Positions 1 through 15,100 are shown, counted from the stretch's first letter. The stretch: DNA of 41,000 nucleotides from Glandiceps talaboti (GCF_964340395.1 NC_135558.1:16974771-17015770); one strand, 5' to 3'. The notes: generated by a model from the sequence alone, not told the origin. Made by a program: numbers and translations.

Positions 1-76
1 AAACGTTACAACACGATGAATAGAGGTAAATAAGGACATCTAGCCGCTTTCACCACATCGGATTTTAATCAGATTG
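1..76 (+). mobile_element. Inverted-repeat element, family A, right end (cut by window start)
   Basis: It ends with the family A terminal sequence, whose reverse complement begins CAATCTGATTAAAATC. The inner part (tagaggtaaataa ... agccgctttcaccacat) matches the right half of the copy at 14293-14488. The left end is outside the window. Confidence 0.7.
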
Positions 77-577
77 TAATTCAATGTAACTTCAGAAGAT
101 GGGCCTGTCTGCTGTACAACCTCCGTCCACAAAAAAATGATGTCTGGGCTATAAAGATTACTATGTACCAGACTAATGCATCATTGTACATGCATGCCCT
201 TTTGTGTGTATTTGCATAGTGATACCAAAACATAATAATATTATGTCTATGCAAATGAGTCACTCAGTGTATGAGCATTCCATGATTTACATAAAATCAC
301 ATGAATGCACAGTTGCAGAGGGTGCTAATGTTGCTCAGTACAGTATATTTATAATTTTGTATATAAGATTTGTTGCTTCAGATAAAGATATGTAATGATA
401 ACAGAACCCCATAATGTGTGAGTGCCACTGTGGGTACTGCAGGGTATACGACTCATGCTAAGGGTGCTTTCTGCTGCACTATCACTCACTTACAGCCACA
501 GAGCACTGCAAGCACAAAGATAGACATCACAGGTTTGAGTAAATGCATAGATGCTTCTTGATTTCTTGATTTTGCAG

Positions 578-665
578 GAAAAAAGATCTTGAATCTGAAG
601 GACTGCAACTCATCAAGGACAATCTATTTGGTTCGTTTGCAAAATTAAAAAGTTTCATCTCAGAT
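578..665 (+). CDS. DUF885 gene exon a (first exon in window)
   Basis: The 88 nt exon lies between acceptor tttgcag and donor gtaagt. It enters in phase 1 (first base completes an upstream codon) and leaves in phase 0. It encodes a helical, charged stretch beginning KKDLESEGL. The reading frame is fixed by the next exon. Upstream exons are outside the window, and I found none between 1 and 577. Confidence 0.8.
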
Positions 666-3600
666 GTAAGTGATTAAGGCTTGCTGATATGATATTTGAT
701 TTAAATTCTACGATGAAAACACAATACATGGACTTAGTCTCTGTATTCAATGTTTGACTCAAATTTTTGCATATTAATTAGGTAATTTGCATTGTTAGTC
801 AAATTTGTTCATATTTAAATTGTAGGATAAAAACGTACATGTACTTGATCTCTGTATTCAATGCTACATCCATTTATGTTTGACTGTGTTTAATTCAATT
901 GAACTATGTGTGAAATAATGAACTTCAGCAAATATCATTTTTTAGCATATTAATGAGGTAATCTGCATTGTTAGTCAAATTTGTTCATCATATTTAAATT
1001 CTGGGATAAAAACGAATAATTTGTACTTAGTCTCTGTATCCAATGCTACATCCATTCATGTTTGACTGTTTGATTCAATTGAACTATACATGAAAAAATG
1101 AACTGCAGCTAATGCTCCAAATAGCTTGCATATTAATTGGTTAATTTGCATAGTTGTTCAAAATTGTCCATCTAGTTCAAAATAATCACAACCAGTTCAA
1201 AAGTCATATGGTTTGAGGTAACAGATGCATGGGAGTTTGCATATGTACAGGTTGCAGAAATATGTAAGCTCACAGTTGTATTCATGCAGTAAAAGGAAAT
1301 CAAGTGCACAAATTTACAATAATTCTATCAGAGAAGTAAGTAAAATGTAATCTGATAGTTCAGAATATTTGAAAATTTATTGCATAATTACAGAGTAACG
1401 AAAACTTGTAATATTAATTTCTTTATTTTAGGAATATGTTAAGAATTTGAGACCTAACATTGGTTGTTCAACGTTACCAGATGGTGCAAACCATTATGAT
1501 AATGTTTTGAAGTTTCATATCACCTGTGATCTGACACCACGACAAGTACATGACACTGGAATACAGGAAGTGAAGAGAATTAAAGAAAATATGGACAAGG
1601 TAAGATTTATTACCAGATTGTATCATTAAGACTTGAGTTGTGGTTTTTTTTGTGTTTTTTTTGTATTTATTTCTCAGACTCAACTTAAAGGGAAACACTG
1701 TTCCAGGATATAAAGGGATTTTTATGAACTCGTATTGTTGTGGAGAGTCATGTCATCATTTGACATATAACCTACATGCAGTTTCAGAAAAACAACAAGT
1801 TGACGTTGTGCCCTATTTTGGGGATCTTTGCATGCTGTGGGCCACATTGCATCATGGGAGTCACCAGAAATGTTTATGCAATGGTTGAACAATGAATATT
1901 CATGACCCCAAAGAGTCTATCACCTTTTAGTGAAAATGTCATAAAATGTTCTTTGTTAAATAGGCCATATGGGTGAGAATTGGCTATTTATCTTGGAATT
2001 TTAATTGGTAAAACAACTCTATTGCATTTTTCTACTTGGAAATACAATGTGAAAGAACATACACTATGTTCTTGTTTGTAACTCAATAAAATGCAAAATA
2101 TTGAAAAATGTGTAAAATGTTTATTATTGTACATAACAAACTTTTTACACAATTTTTTTGTTTTTTTGCAATTTATTGAAAGCAAGGACAAGGTGTATGT
2201 TGTTCCACATTGTATTTCCAAGTAGAAACTATATAGTAAGGTTGTTTTATTAATTGGCCATATGATCTTTAACAAAGTTTTGATTTTTTTAAAATTGATT
2301 TTGTAGGTTATGAAAAAAGTTGGTTTTGAAGGAGATTTCAAGGCTTTCCTTGCCTTTCTGCGTGATGATAAACAATTTTATTACACCTCAAGGGTAAGTA
2401 AACCTAAGATTGTATAACGTATCCTACTGGTGCAGTAGTAAGGCCTAGAAAAAAAAGTTGTTTGGTTCCGGTTACCCAACCCCACCTACATTGTAGTTTT
2501 TCACTGCCAACCCTCAACCTTTTTTTACATGTTTGAGAAAAGAACAAAAAAATCATGAAAATTGTGAAGTCTCGCCAGGAATAGTGGACGCGGAAACTGA
2601 TATCAACTAATAAAAAGACAACAAAAAATTGTTCTTCCTATCTGTACATATGATGGGAAGAAACCAATAACACAGAGACCATTTGGAAAACACATAACTA
2701 CCTGCCCTAGTCACTCACACCAGAAAAAAAAAGATAAAACAATCTACTGACCCCACCTATTCTTAAATTGAGTGTACTCGGAACCACACAATTTATTTAT
2801 TAGGCCTAACTTGACTTGATGTCAATTGAGGATTAAAATTTTAGTAACAAAAGCAGTTGGCTGGTGGAGATACACAAAACGTAGGTCTTGAATAAGAATA
2901 TGGTCCAGTCTAATCCTAATTCATACCTTCTTCTAAAATGTCTGAGGTTTTTGGATTTAATAACGGTTTTATTGAGCTTATTCCAAAGATACAGCTCTTT
3001 TCATGAATGGAAATTTTTACACTTTGTATTTCAAAAACTGTCCCCATATCTTAATATTATAATTTACTTTAGCTAACTGCAATATGAAACTGTACACTCT
3101 GAATATTTTGCAAGTATTTTTTGTATGTCATCAAAACTGGAAAACTGGTTTTTGTTAAACTTTGAAATATAAATTTAGCAACAAGAATAACAAAATTTAA
3201 AAATATCCCAGTAATGACAGTTGTTCATCATGTAGGATGATTTGTCTTGCATTTGGAATATTAATAAGTCCTGCTTTTCTTCCCCATAACACATACAAAA
3301 TGTAAAATCCATCCCAAAACTACGTAACAAATTCACAATCATAAAGTAAATTAATTAAAGTTTCTTCCTTTTTATTATAGAAGTAAACGTCTGAACCCTG
3401 ACAAGCCTCACTCACTAATATTCTGGTTGACTAACTATTCATTGCCTTTCTATCTGTTCAGCCATAGTTGTTGAGGGTCTATGATTCAGTCGACTATTCA
3501 ACCACTTTAAATTTGCAGACAAACACAGTTCCAGACATGATAAATGTTGAATAGTCTATGTACATTTTATGATATATCTGATAGATGTATTGTGTTCCTT

Positions 3601-6600
3601 TATAGGAAGCTTTTAGTAACATTAATCAAAAGTGAATAAATGAATGATTGGTCAGATACTGTATTCTTCCAATAAAATACCAAATAGAAAATACTGATTT
3701 TAGTCATTAAGGGAATAGACAATCTAGGAGAAAATTTGAAAAACAGAACAGATGAATGATGAATTATATTATTGTACCCAGTATCTCATCCTATGTAATT
3801 CAATGTAACTCCAGAAGATGGGCTCTTCTGCTGTACAACCTCTTCTGCTGTTCCAGACATGATAAATGTTGAATAGTCTATGTACATTTTATGACATATC
3901 TGATAGATGTATTGTGTTCCTTTATAGGATGAATTGATGGAAGGTTACAGGGATATTGTGGAGAATAAAATCAGACCATTGTTATCAACACTCTTCCGTA
4001 ACATACCAAATATGGAATTGCAGTAAGTACATGTAATACTACATAAAACCCACTTTCATTATTCAGTCTCCTCATTGACTCTCATCACTCACTCCCTCAT
4101 CACTCACTTCCTCATCGCTCACTCTCTCACTCACTGACTCATTCACTCACTCACTCACTCACTCACTCTCCAATCACTTGCTTGTGTGCTTGCTTGTTCA
4201 CTTACTCATTCAGTCATTCACTCACTCACTCATTCACGCACTCACTAACTTGCTAATCAATCAATCACCTAGTCACTCGCTCAACCACTCACTCACTCAC
4301 ACATCAATCACTTGCTTGTGTGCTTGCTTGTTCACTTGCTCGCTCACTCACTCGCTCAGACACACTCGCTCATCAATCGCTTGTGTGCTTGCTTGTTTAC
4401 TTACTCATTCACTCGCTCGCTCGCTCACTCACACACACACACACTCACTCATTCACTCATTTGCTCACTCGCTTGCTCAATCATGCATTGATTGACAGAT
4501 ATGCTTATTCACTTGCCCATTCATTCATTCATTCATTCATTCATCGGTTAATTCACCTGCCCCCTCTGTGAACTAGCCTGTCAGTGTTAAACATATTGAC
4601 ATATTTCCTATTCTGTATACAGGTTAAAACAGACTCCAGAAAAGGAATACAATTCACCTGCAGCATACTACTATGCACCGTCAGAAGATGGAAGCCGACC
4701 TGGTACATTCTTTGTTAATTGTAATAGATTTGAAAATCAGTAAGTCTGTTTCTAAAATGAATTTAACCAATTTTATAGTAATGTTTCAATAGAAAAATTA
4801 GATATCTTTTAAAATTTTGAACATTTTAATATAATATCGTAGAGTTGATGAAATGTATCCAGATACCAATAAGTGCATGCAAGTACAACGAAAAAACTCT
4901 CATCATCATCTCCTGGGGTCAAATATTACTGGAAAGCCCCTTTAAATTCTCAGAAAGGTAAGACTTCTTTGAGAAGTCCAGGAATTTATTTACATTACTC
5001 CTAGAAATTAAAACCATAGACCCTTTCGTGTAGGGGCTATGTTAAAATTCCCATTCAATAACAACTAAACTTTTCATCACAACAAGTTAACGTATCACAT
5101 TTGTTTCCTATTTACAATTCCAAAATAACTGTCCGTCATATTTGCTCAAACATGAAGTTTTCATCAGTATTTTGCTCATTTCAAATCGTTTTATTTTTAG
5201 CCCTAGATTTGAAATGATAGCATTGTGTCTGCATGAAGGAGAACCTGGGCATCATTTTCAGATTTGCACAGCCATTACAAGTACACTACCTTCATTTCAA
5301 CGTCACAAAGATTTTGAAAAGTGCTATCAATGTCCATCTCATTTCCTTATGTGTACTTCATATGTGGAGGTAGGAATTGTTGTAATAATGGCAACCAGGA
5401 GTGTTGGCATTATAGAGTATAGGAGATGTGATATGGTTTTCTCACTATATATTTTGTTAAAATCCTGTGTATGGAGGGAGGGGTAGTAAGGGTTACTTGT
5501 GAAAATTTCAGGTCATTGTGGATACATGTATCAGCCAAGAAAGTCATGGCTACTAGCCTACATACATACAAGTTTCTCCATGATCATGATTTGGATCATG
5601 GTAAGACCTTTAGAATGTGAGTTTATTTTAAATTTACTTGAGTTTCAAGGTCTTTCTAGTATGTGAAATAGGTGACTGGTTTTGTTATCCCATTTTTAGG
5701 AGATTTTTGGACAGAAAGTTAAACATATATTCAAAGGATGTTTTGTGAAAAAGTTATCTGTTTGGGTAGTACATTGACAATCACCTTCTCATAGGTCCAT
5801 TGATGTATAACCTTTGATCTCCCTCCCCCTCCCCTCCACCCTCCTCCTCCTCCATATCAGTACTACTAGTATGCCAACACTCCTGATGTCAGTGTAGTGT
5901 AGAGACATTCAGTCAAACCTGTGTTAATGGTGGCCATCTTGTTTTGCATGACAACATTTTGAGTATCAAACATATTACGTACTTTAATCAATAATCCTTA
6001 ATATGACAGGTGGTTGGGTGCCAGCCCCTTCACTTACAATACATGAGAAACTCATTCACTATTACTAAACTTAAAATAAATTACACATGGGTGACCATAG
6101 TAGTACCATCTGACATTTTCAGAACATAAAACCACTAAATCCAGAGTCTGGGCAAAGTACAACTATTGACAAGACACAGTGTCATATTCAATTTGTTTAA
6201 GATTGTGATTCCTAGGGTGTGTCATTCCTTACAAATAAACAAATGCATTCTTGCTACTTTAAGTTGCCATCTTTAGTGCACCAACTTAAATCAAATAACA
6301 TGTGAAGGATCATTGGTATTGTGTTATCTGAAAAAAATGCACTTCATCGTGCTCAGTGGAAATGTTTGCCTGCACAACACTTTCCCGCCAAACAAATATG
6401 AAAGAAAAAGCCGAGTTCTGTAAATTTTCAGATTATCTCTGCTAACTGTCAGACAGAAGTATGAGAAGTAATATTTTTTAATTCATTTCTATGTGAATGG
6501 TGGCTTAAAATTGATCATTTAATTAATAAAATATTCCCCAAATTTCGTTATTGATTAGTTCAAATAGGCTATATTGGAAATTGATGCAATAACACCTGTC

Positions 6601-9265
6601 CTGTGCCCAAATTTCAAAGACTACTTAAATGCAGATTTGACTGTGGTGTGTCTACTAGAAATGAAAACATGCAGTAAAGAACTCAAAGTCTAACATAGGA
6701 CTCACATGTAAAATTTTGTTTCATAATTTTAACAACCAGACCAAAATATGAAATGACGGCACTAAGTTTACATGAAGGTGAGCCTGGTCATCACTTGCAA
6801 GGAGCGTATAGTATTGAAATGAGACACTTACCAGGATATAGACGATTCATGGAAGATCGCCATTATTATGAACCACCCTCAAGGTTTGCCATGAATACTG
6901 CATATATGGAGGTATGTTTAAAGGGTAACAAAGGTAATGAAAATTTTATCTTAGCTACCTGTCTTTCTGCTTAGGGGACCCAAACTATTATTTCCCATAA
7001 TGCCTCACCTCAGTGATTGCATGTTTCTTCTTACAAAGCCAGATTTCTCAATTACTTAAACTCTATTTGAGAAATTTTGTGGGATCATAGTGAAATGGTG
7101 AAAATAACTTGTCGTGGGCTTCTGAGCAAAAAGGAATGTGGCTAAAATAAACTCAGCCTCATTTTTGTTACCCTTTAATACTTGTAAAATGAAAATTTAT
7201 CACTCCATACTCAAACAAGTCATTTTATGTGGTACATGGAATCTCATGAAATCAAAAACCTGCTACACCATGCATGCAGTCGCACAATATTAAATATTGC
7301 CTCATTGTACTAGATCCCATCTCAGCACAGAAAATTGCTTCAAATCCTGAATGTCATGTTAGCTCACTCTGTATCTTATTACTCCACTCGCTCCCAAAAA
7401 TTTGTGTTAATGGGCTGTTTTATCTTGTCAAGTTGTATCTTGGCTGTATCTATTAAAGGTCAGGAAAAATTGTTATGATAAAAAATTGATTGCCCTTCTA
7501 TGATAATTTCATATTATTATCTTTATTTATGAACAAGCTCAATCACAGGTAAAAAAAAAATAAAAAAATAAAACCCCATAATTTAAGAAAATAAAATTTC
7601 AAAAACCGTATTTACAGATTATAATACATTGAATGATTAACTGATCAAAACGTTTCACACACAAACCAGCAATAAGTACATGTGGTCTGGATGCCAAAGT
7701 AGTTTCCAACTAAACCACGTCTGGTCAAAGTCCCTTAATAATCAGCACACGTAAACAGTATATAAATAGCATCCTCAGCTGACAAATATACCATATTTGG
7801 ACATTACATAACTGCCCCAATAAACACTAACTTTATGAGGGGGCTGTGTTATTGGTTAGAATTTTGAGATTTATTAACAAAGACATGATTTTAATGACTG
7901 TGTGGGGGGCTGTGGATGAATTTTAAATTGCATCTTGGGCCTTTTAGAGTAGCAACTTTGACTGTACTGTGAGTGGAGGTATAAATGGTAATGATACTTT
8001 ATAGGAACTAGACGACAATCCACGCCCACCAGCGATCTGTAAGATTATAAGGTACAGCAAACTACTGATTTTTACTAAATCTCTGTTGTTTATGTAATCA
8101 GAGATCTAAAATCTACACCAAAATACAGATTATTTCATCATCATACCAGATGGCAACTGTAACGCAGGTTTGATGAAAGTGTCTTCAATTTGAGCTAAAA
8201 ATCATAACTGTACAATATACTCCTGATATGAAATTGTTTTATAAAATCAATGCATGCTTCTAATAACCAGACCAAGATATGAAATGGTACCACTGAGTTT
8301 ACATGAGGGTGAACCTGGGCACCATTTGCATGCTGGGTATTTACTTGAAATGAGACACTTACCAGAATTCAGATGCTTTATTGAAGATCGACAACTTTGT
8401 GTGTCACCTTCCCGATTCGCTATGAGCATGGCATGTATAGAGGTATGCTTCAATGTATCAAAAACAAAACATATCAAAACAATAGATATTTATATATCAC
8501 ATAAGTTTCAGAGATAACTTGCACCGATGGGTGAATCTACTAGTGGTATTTGCACTGCAGTGCAGTACTGAAGATATTGTATATACCTGCATCCAAATGA
8601 GGACACGGTCGTTGCATTCTACACAAATGCATGTGATCGCATAGTGTCAGTTTTTAAGAAATTTGTTGTTTTGGATAAATATATGCCACATGCAACATGA
8701 ATACCACTGTTGGTACTCAGGGTTTTTTATACTCATGCTTGCAGTGCTTCTGCTGCACATTCACTGTCTACACTTGTGACAGTACTACTGCAGAGAACTC
8801 TGCAAGCACATATTATGCAAATACACCATGTACGCCACACTTGCACTCACGTGTCATTGGGGTTCTGTCATAGCATCGCATGATTTTCATCAATAATTTC
8901 AACTATTTTTCATAAATATAAATTCCATTATCCATACACAGAATGTCTGCATTTAGTGTTTGGATTTCTGTAAGCGACAGTTGAAAAATAATTGAATCAA
9001 CAGACATTTAGACTGAGGATTTGTCACTAAGTTTGTTCTTATCACTTAACAAGTGACAATGAGTTTACAAAAAAAGCAATCTTTAATCTAATCAACACTT
9101 TATCAGCATCACTGTGAATTATAAATTTGTTCACTCAATACATCCTTTCATGGAATTGTTAATTGGTTTTGTACTATCATAAGTGTGTTAATCAGTCTTC
9201 CTCAAGCCAAATGGATCATCCCTCACCTTCCTCTGTACAACTTTTTGTATATAATTGTGTTTGTT

Positions 9266-9301
<36 letters not shown>

Positions 9302-12155
9302 ACACACTTAGAGCAGTGTGATAACACATTACCAGATTTAAACTGAATGCCTTCTGTAAGGGCAAAGACTTTAAATTTTCATTCCTACACAGAGTGATTG
9401 TTGGAATGTGATAGTATGTAACAAATTATATTGAATTTGAAGTATGCATTTTGAAGATATAGCCTAATTACTGAAAATCATTAATTATGCAAATGAGTCA
9501 TTAAAACTACACGCTAGATTATCAAACTTTATGGCACATGTACTTTGTTATCATCAATGTATGTATCAAATTATATTGACCTTGAAGATTGCATTCTTAA
9601 AATATAGCCTAATTACCAAAAAAACATTAATTATGTAAATAGCTCATTAATGTTCATGGCATTTATTAAAACCTAATCAGTTTTTGCCATTACCCTACAG
9701 AACACGTGCACCAAATTTTGTTTGAATTGAGCCAGTCGTTTTTGAGAAAATGGTGAGACAGACAGTCAGTCAGACACAGACAGACAGACAGACACACACT
9801 CACTCACTCACTCACTCACTCACTGCCCAATATATAACCTTCCTTATGGAAAGTAAAAATGAAATGCACTCTTCATATGATCCAGTGAGATTAAATCATA
9901 GGAAAATTATTATCCTATTTCAAAGATTGCCACATTAACACAGGCAGAACTGCGTACTTGTTCTCACAAGAATAGTTAACAATTATTGGTGAGTCTTTTT
10001 GATAACCAGCCCTAAATTTGGAAAATAGTAGCACTATGTTTACATGAGTGTGAACCAGGTCATCATTTACAGAGTGTTTCTCATAATGCAATGATGTATG
10101 AGCAAGGATTTAAAGATTAACAGAAGACAGACATTATTATGAGCCTGTCATGATTTACTGCATGCACAGCTTATGCTGAGGTATGTTACAAAATACACAA
10201 GTACAATTGCAATCTAATTATACACAACTCCACAGCAACACAATAAATGTTATGAAAAGAAATTTTAGTATTTATTTTTATGTTTATTTTCAAGAAAAAG
10301 TTCGACCGGCTTAATGAAAAAGCAAGCTGTCTGTAGTATCAAAAGAAACACAACAGAAATTATTGACTACAAGCATGTTACATCTACCAAATGTTGATAT
10401 CCTTGAATTTGTTTAAAATTTTCTGTACATTCAGTGTGATTGACAGGAGTTGAGTACAGGCAATAACCAATCATAGAAATGGTCAGGATTTGTCAACCAA
10501 TCAGGTGACTGATATCAGTGTCAATAATAAATGCGCCACCCACTTCTCATTCACATTTTTATGTACATATATTCCATTAACTTCCATCTGTCATTTGCCA
10601 AATATTTGTAATTGTATCAGCTGCTTTTCATCCAACTGTCTTGAGGATAGAAGAAGCCAAAAACCTATAAAATTCAGTGCATCAACACTTCTCCATTATG
10701 GTTTGTTTCTAGGGCTGGGGTTTATATTCTGAGTATCTAGGCGAGGAAATGCGTCTTTATGAAGATGACCCCTACTCTCTGTAAGTAAACTATTTCTTAT
10801 CATTGATAATAAAAACCATAAAAATGTTGTTCATGTTTAGTGAATATGCACTTTGCTGGGTATTGCGTAGACTGGAAGATACCGGTACATTGTGTCACTT
10901 TGCCCTCGCTGGCCTGCTCTGAGGGGTTAATTGACCAATCTGTGGGAATGCCCTGTCATGGTGTACCTTACAGACTAGGCATTCTTCTGCTTAAATCTTG
11001 ATAGGCAATACTTAGTTATAATATTTTAGCCTAAATACACTTCCTTGTGCTCACCTCTGTAATTTTTTTCTTGAAATGGATGCAAAAATAGCTTAACAGC
11101 ACAATTAATCAATGTGGTAATAGTTTGTTTCTTGCGTGTACACTAATGAGATGATCAGTACTTAATAGTAGTAGCTAATTTTTGCATAGAGAGATGCATA
11201 GAGATAACATTATTGGACCTGATATTAGTTCACCTTTACTTACATTGGATAAGTCTGTGGTATTGGTATTTTGTGTTTGTATTTGTATTGAAATAGCAGT
11301 TTAATGATAATGCCCTCACTGATCCATTCAGTGCTCCCAACCTGATTGCAGCACTTACCCCTCCACCCCTGTACCATACACCGTACTTTCCATATTGTGA
11401 TATTATTCAAATTCGCAGTTGATCTTTAAAACAAGGTCAAATGTTATGATACCTGCACTTGTCTACTCTACTCCAAGTATAGTTTAATAGCCTCTCTGTG
11501 TCACCCAAATTATTGTAAATACTGCGTCTTTTCTCTTCTTTATCTTTTTAATGAAATGAACAGTAAGAACATGCTTTAATGTTCATGGAAGCAGTGTACC
11601 TTTTTAACAAAAGAGGGGATCTATTACTTTTTGGTTTGGGACTGATAATTACATAATTGTGAACTTTAAGACTTGTAAATTCTATGAGGTTTGGTCGCTA
11701 CTCCATGGAAATGATGAGGGCTTGTCGTCTAGTAGTAGACACACGGATCCATGCACTACAGTGGACACGTGACCAAGCAATCGATTACATGGTTGAGAAT
11801 TCAGCCGTAGCTAGACATGTGATAGTGAATGAGATTAACCGATACATCACAATACCGGGACAGGTAATGAGTTATACACAGTTTAGTGTTTAAGACCAAA
11901 GTAGGAAATTGTTTCTCATGTTGAAGGCCAGGGTTTCAATCACAAGTTCTGAGATTTGTTTTATCATATAATATCATTGGAGCACTAATGATAACATAGG
12001 ATGATCATTTTTCTGTTCTAGACATCTCTAACTCTGCCAGACAACTATTTTTCATACTTGAATTTCAATCCTTTGCATCCACCCAAGTTGATTGACACTG
12101 TCAATGATTTATCAGTAACCAGGAACAAAATAAGTCTGTATGTCAACACAGGAAA

Positions 12156-12188
<33 letters not shown>

Positions 12189-15100
12189 TATGATAAAATG
12201 GAACTTTGAGATTTAAATCTCCTGGTAGTGATGTTTGATTAACAGCAGCGTGTCTTGAGTGATACCACAAGGTTGACCCACGAACTAGGAATACATTGCA
12301 GTCTGTCACTGCATATACATGTAATAGACTCAGGAGAGAACTTTCATATTAATGAGAATATTTCTGCAAGAGTGTAAATGCAGAACTATTTTTCATACCT
12401 AAATTGCAATCCTTATCCTGATCTGGGCCATTTCATACTGCAAACAATGTATTTATAATAACCTTGTTCTGTTCTTTGTGTGACATCCCTTCCTATAAAC
12501 TTCTTAATTTTACTCGAGTCTCAGATACAGTTGTTGGTAGCATTCTTGTAATCTACACCCTGTGAGGAACATAGAACACCATCAAGGATTATATTGTACA
12601 TACGTTCTACTGATGCCTTTAGTCAGAAACTCTCTGGTTCGCCAGATGACTATTTCTAGAAGAAAAAAACCCAATAATCATGTGTATTGGAAGGCTGAAT
12701 ATTCAACATTTCTGTGAATTCAAGGAAATTCTTGACTTTAAGATTCAGAAACAATCGACTACTTTGGTCTTACAGTAGTCCTGCTTGCAGAGGTGTATGG
12801 GACTAGATAACTGACATGACCCTCAATGGAGAAGGGAGGGACATTTGTCAGAATCGAGTCTCGAACTACTCCCATCTGCAAGCAGGACTAGTCTTATAGC
12901 AGTACCACGGCTAGATATTTCAGTGTTGTGACAATAAGCAGACTGAATCAAGACAACTAAAAACTAGCATCAATTTTATTTTATAACAACTTATTTGTTG
13001 AGTGACCTCATGTAAACATCAAATTGACATCAAATGCAGGAACTTTGTTATTTCATTTTGCGCGTTGTCACAGACTACAGAACTAAGCTTGGTACTGCTG
13101 TTGAATAATTGTCTTTGTGTTTTAAAGATTATAATATGATTTTGAATAAATATGTAGGTTTGGTCGTTATTCCATGGAGATTCTGCGAGCTTGTCGTCTA
13201 GTGGTGGACACTGGTATGCATGCATTGGGGTGGAGTCGTGAAGAAGCAGTCAAATACATGATGGAAAACACAGCAATGGCTGATCATAATATATTATCAG
13301 AAATTGACAGATATATAACATGGCCTGGTCAGGTAGATTAACACATGTTTAAAAAAAGCTGTGTTGTTTGTTGTCTGTTTTGCAATAACCCTCAAACTTA
13401 GACTGTTAAAATATGGTCTTTTGGTAGATTTCCATGGTGACGAGGACATGTTCCACTTACCTTCCAAAAGTACTGCCAAAACGACTATATTTTACCATCA
13501 TGCTTCGCTATGTCCTGTCCTTCGCTAACATGTATCTTGTACCGTCTGTGATTTGTGTACAATGTAGCTGTCTGTTTTGGTAAAAGGGCAATTACTCCAT
13601 GGTACTTCATTTCTCATTGAGATATTTGCACACCTATGTATATAAGGTAGTAATAGTGAAGTTAACATATAAGGTGTTTGTATGTTGGGGTGACACTGTA
13701 GTCTTTCAACACATTGAAACCATTAAAAGAGACAAAGCCTTACACTGTTTTCCTTGGTTACATAATGTTCATGTGGGTGGACTAAGTTCCACTATTTTTT
13801 TTATTACTAGGGCATGTTAATGTTTCTCATTACATATTGACACATCTCTTATCCAGTCAAGGCTTTGTACAGCAAACCTGCTAGTACAGTTGGATGATTA
13901 TTGTTGACACCAGGTGTACATGTATTTAGTGTTTACCACCAACTCTTCCATCTGGTGGTATAATATGTTAATTCACTACTCACTAATTTACATATAGATA
14001 AACAGTTGACCATCTGGTAGTAATAATTGACTAACTTATATAAATACAAAAAGTTTCTTATTTTCACAATGATTTAATACTTTCAAAACAAAACATAATT
14101 GCATGAACTATTAAGTAAGTATTAAAACAAAGTTCAGCAAAAGAAAGTTTCTTTAACACAATACCCAGTGAATGACTTTTATGTCTTCATTGTATGCAAT
14201 ATTTTGAAACGGTCCATAATTTACTCATGATGGTGTTTTGTTCACAGTAAAAATTGTTAGATTTTAAATATACATAGAATCATGTCAGTATCCAATCTTA
14301 TTAAAATTTGATGTGGCAAAAGGGGCTAAATGCTTTATTTACCTCTATATCCATTGTTATGTGTTGTTTGTTTTGTTCTGAGTGATTGCACTTTCTCACC
14401 CGGAACAAAAAAAATGCCACAAAACAATAGAAATAGAGGTAAATAAAGCATTTAGCCGCTTTCACCACATCAGATTTTTATCAGATTGATCAGTATCTTA
14501 AAGTGACAAAGCTTGCTTCAGTAATAGAAAAATTAAGTAGCATTTCATGAATTAGAAAACTTAAAATGTAATGGTGTACCCTTCATAAAAGTCATTGCCA
14601 ATCTTTTATTATTGCACCTAGTATATTCTTATCTACTTTCTATGTATGTGATGTTTTTTATAATTTGCTAACTATGTTATTGTCCACTGTAGGCATGTGC
14701 TTACAAAATTGGCGAGCTGAAGATTAAAGAACTTAGACAGAAAGCAGAACAGGAACTTGGTAGGTGTCTTAGGAACACTATAGCTTATTTGATCCTTAAC
14801 CAAATATTTGATATGTTTTTACACATTAAATTTAGCTGGAGAGTTACTACAAAACCAGAGTGACTATAGCATTTCAATTAGTCAGCACAATGTTTTTTAC
14901 ATCGCTCACATTTTTTGTCACAAATTACTTAAAACAATTTGCAGACCGTGACTGATATCGTGTAAGCATATAAAATGATACATTTTATCTCACTGTGAAC
15001 AAAATCAACATCACTGTCAGATGAAACAAGGAATATTCAAACACAAAACTGTTTATTTGTGTTCACAGTGAGATACAATGTACACATGTATGTGTAAACA

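Noticed and set aside
4178-4571. Ser/His/Leu-rich frames
   Set aside because: Product of a CTCA-type tetranucleotide array between two DUF885 exons.
8005-8050. Possible extra DUF885 exon (ELDDNPRPP)
   Set aside because: It has acceptor- and donor-like flanks but no match to the conserved order of family blocks, which is complete without it.
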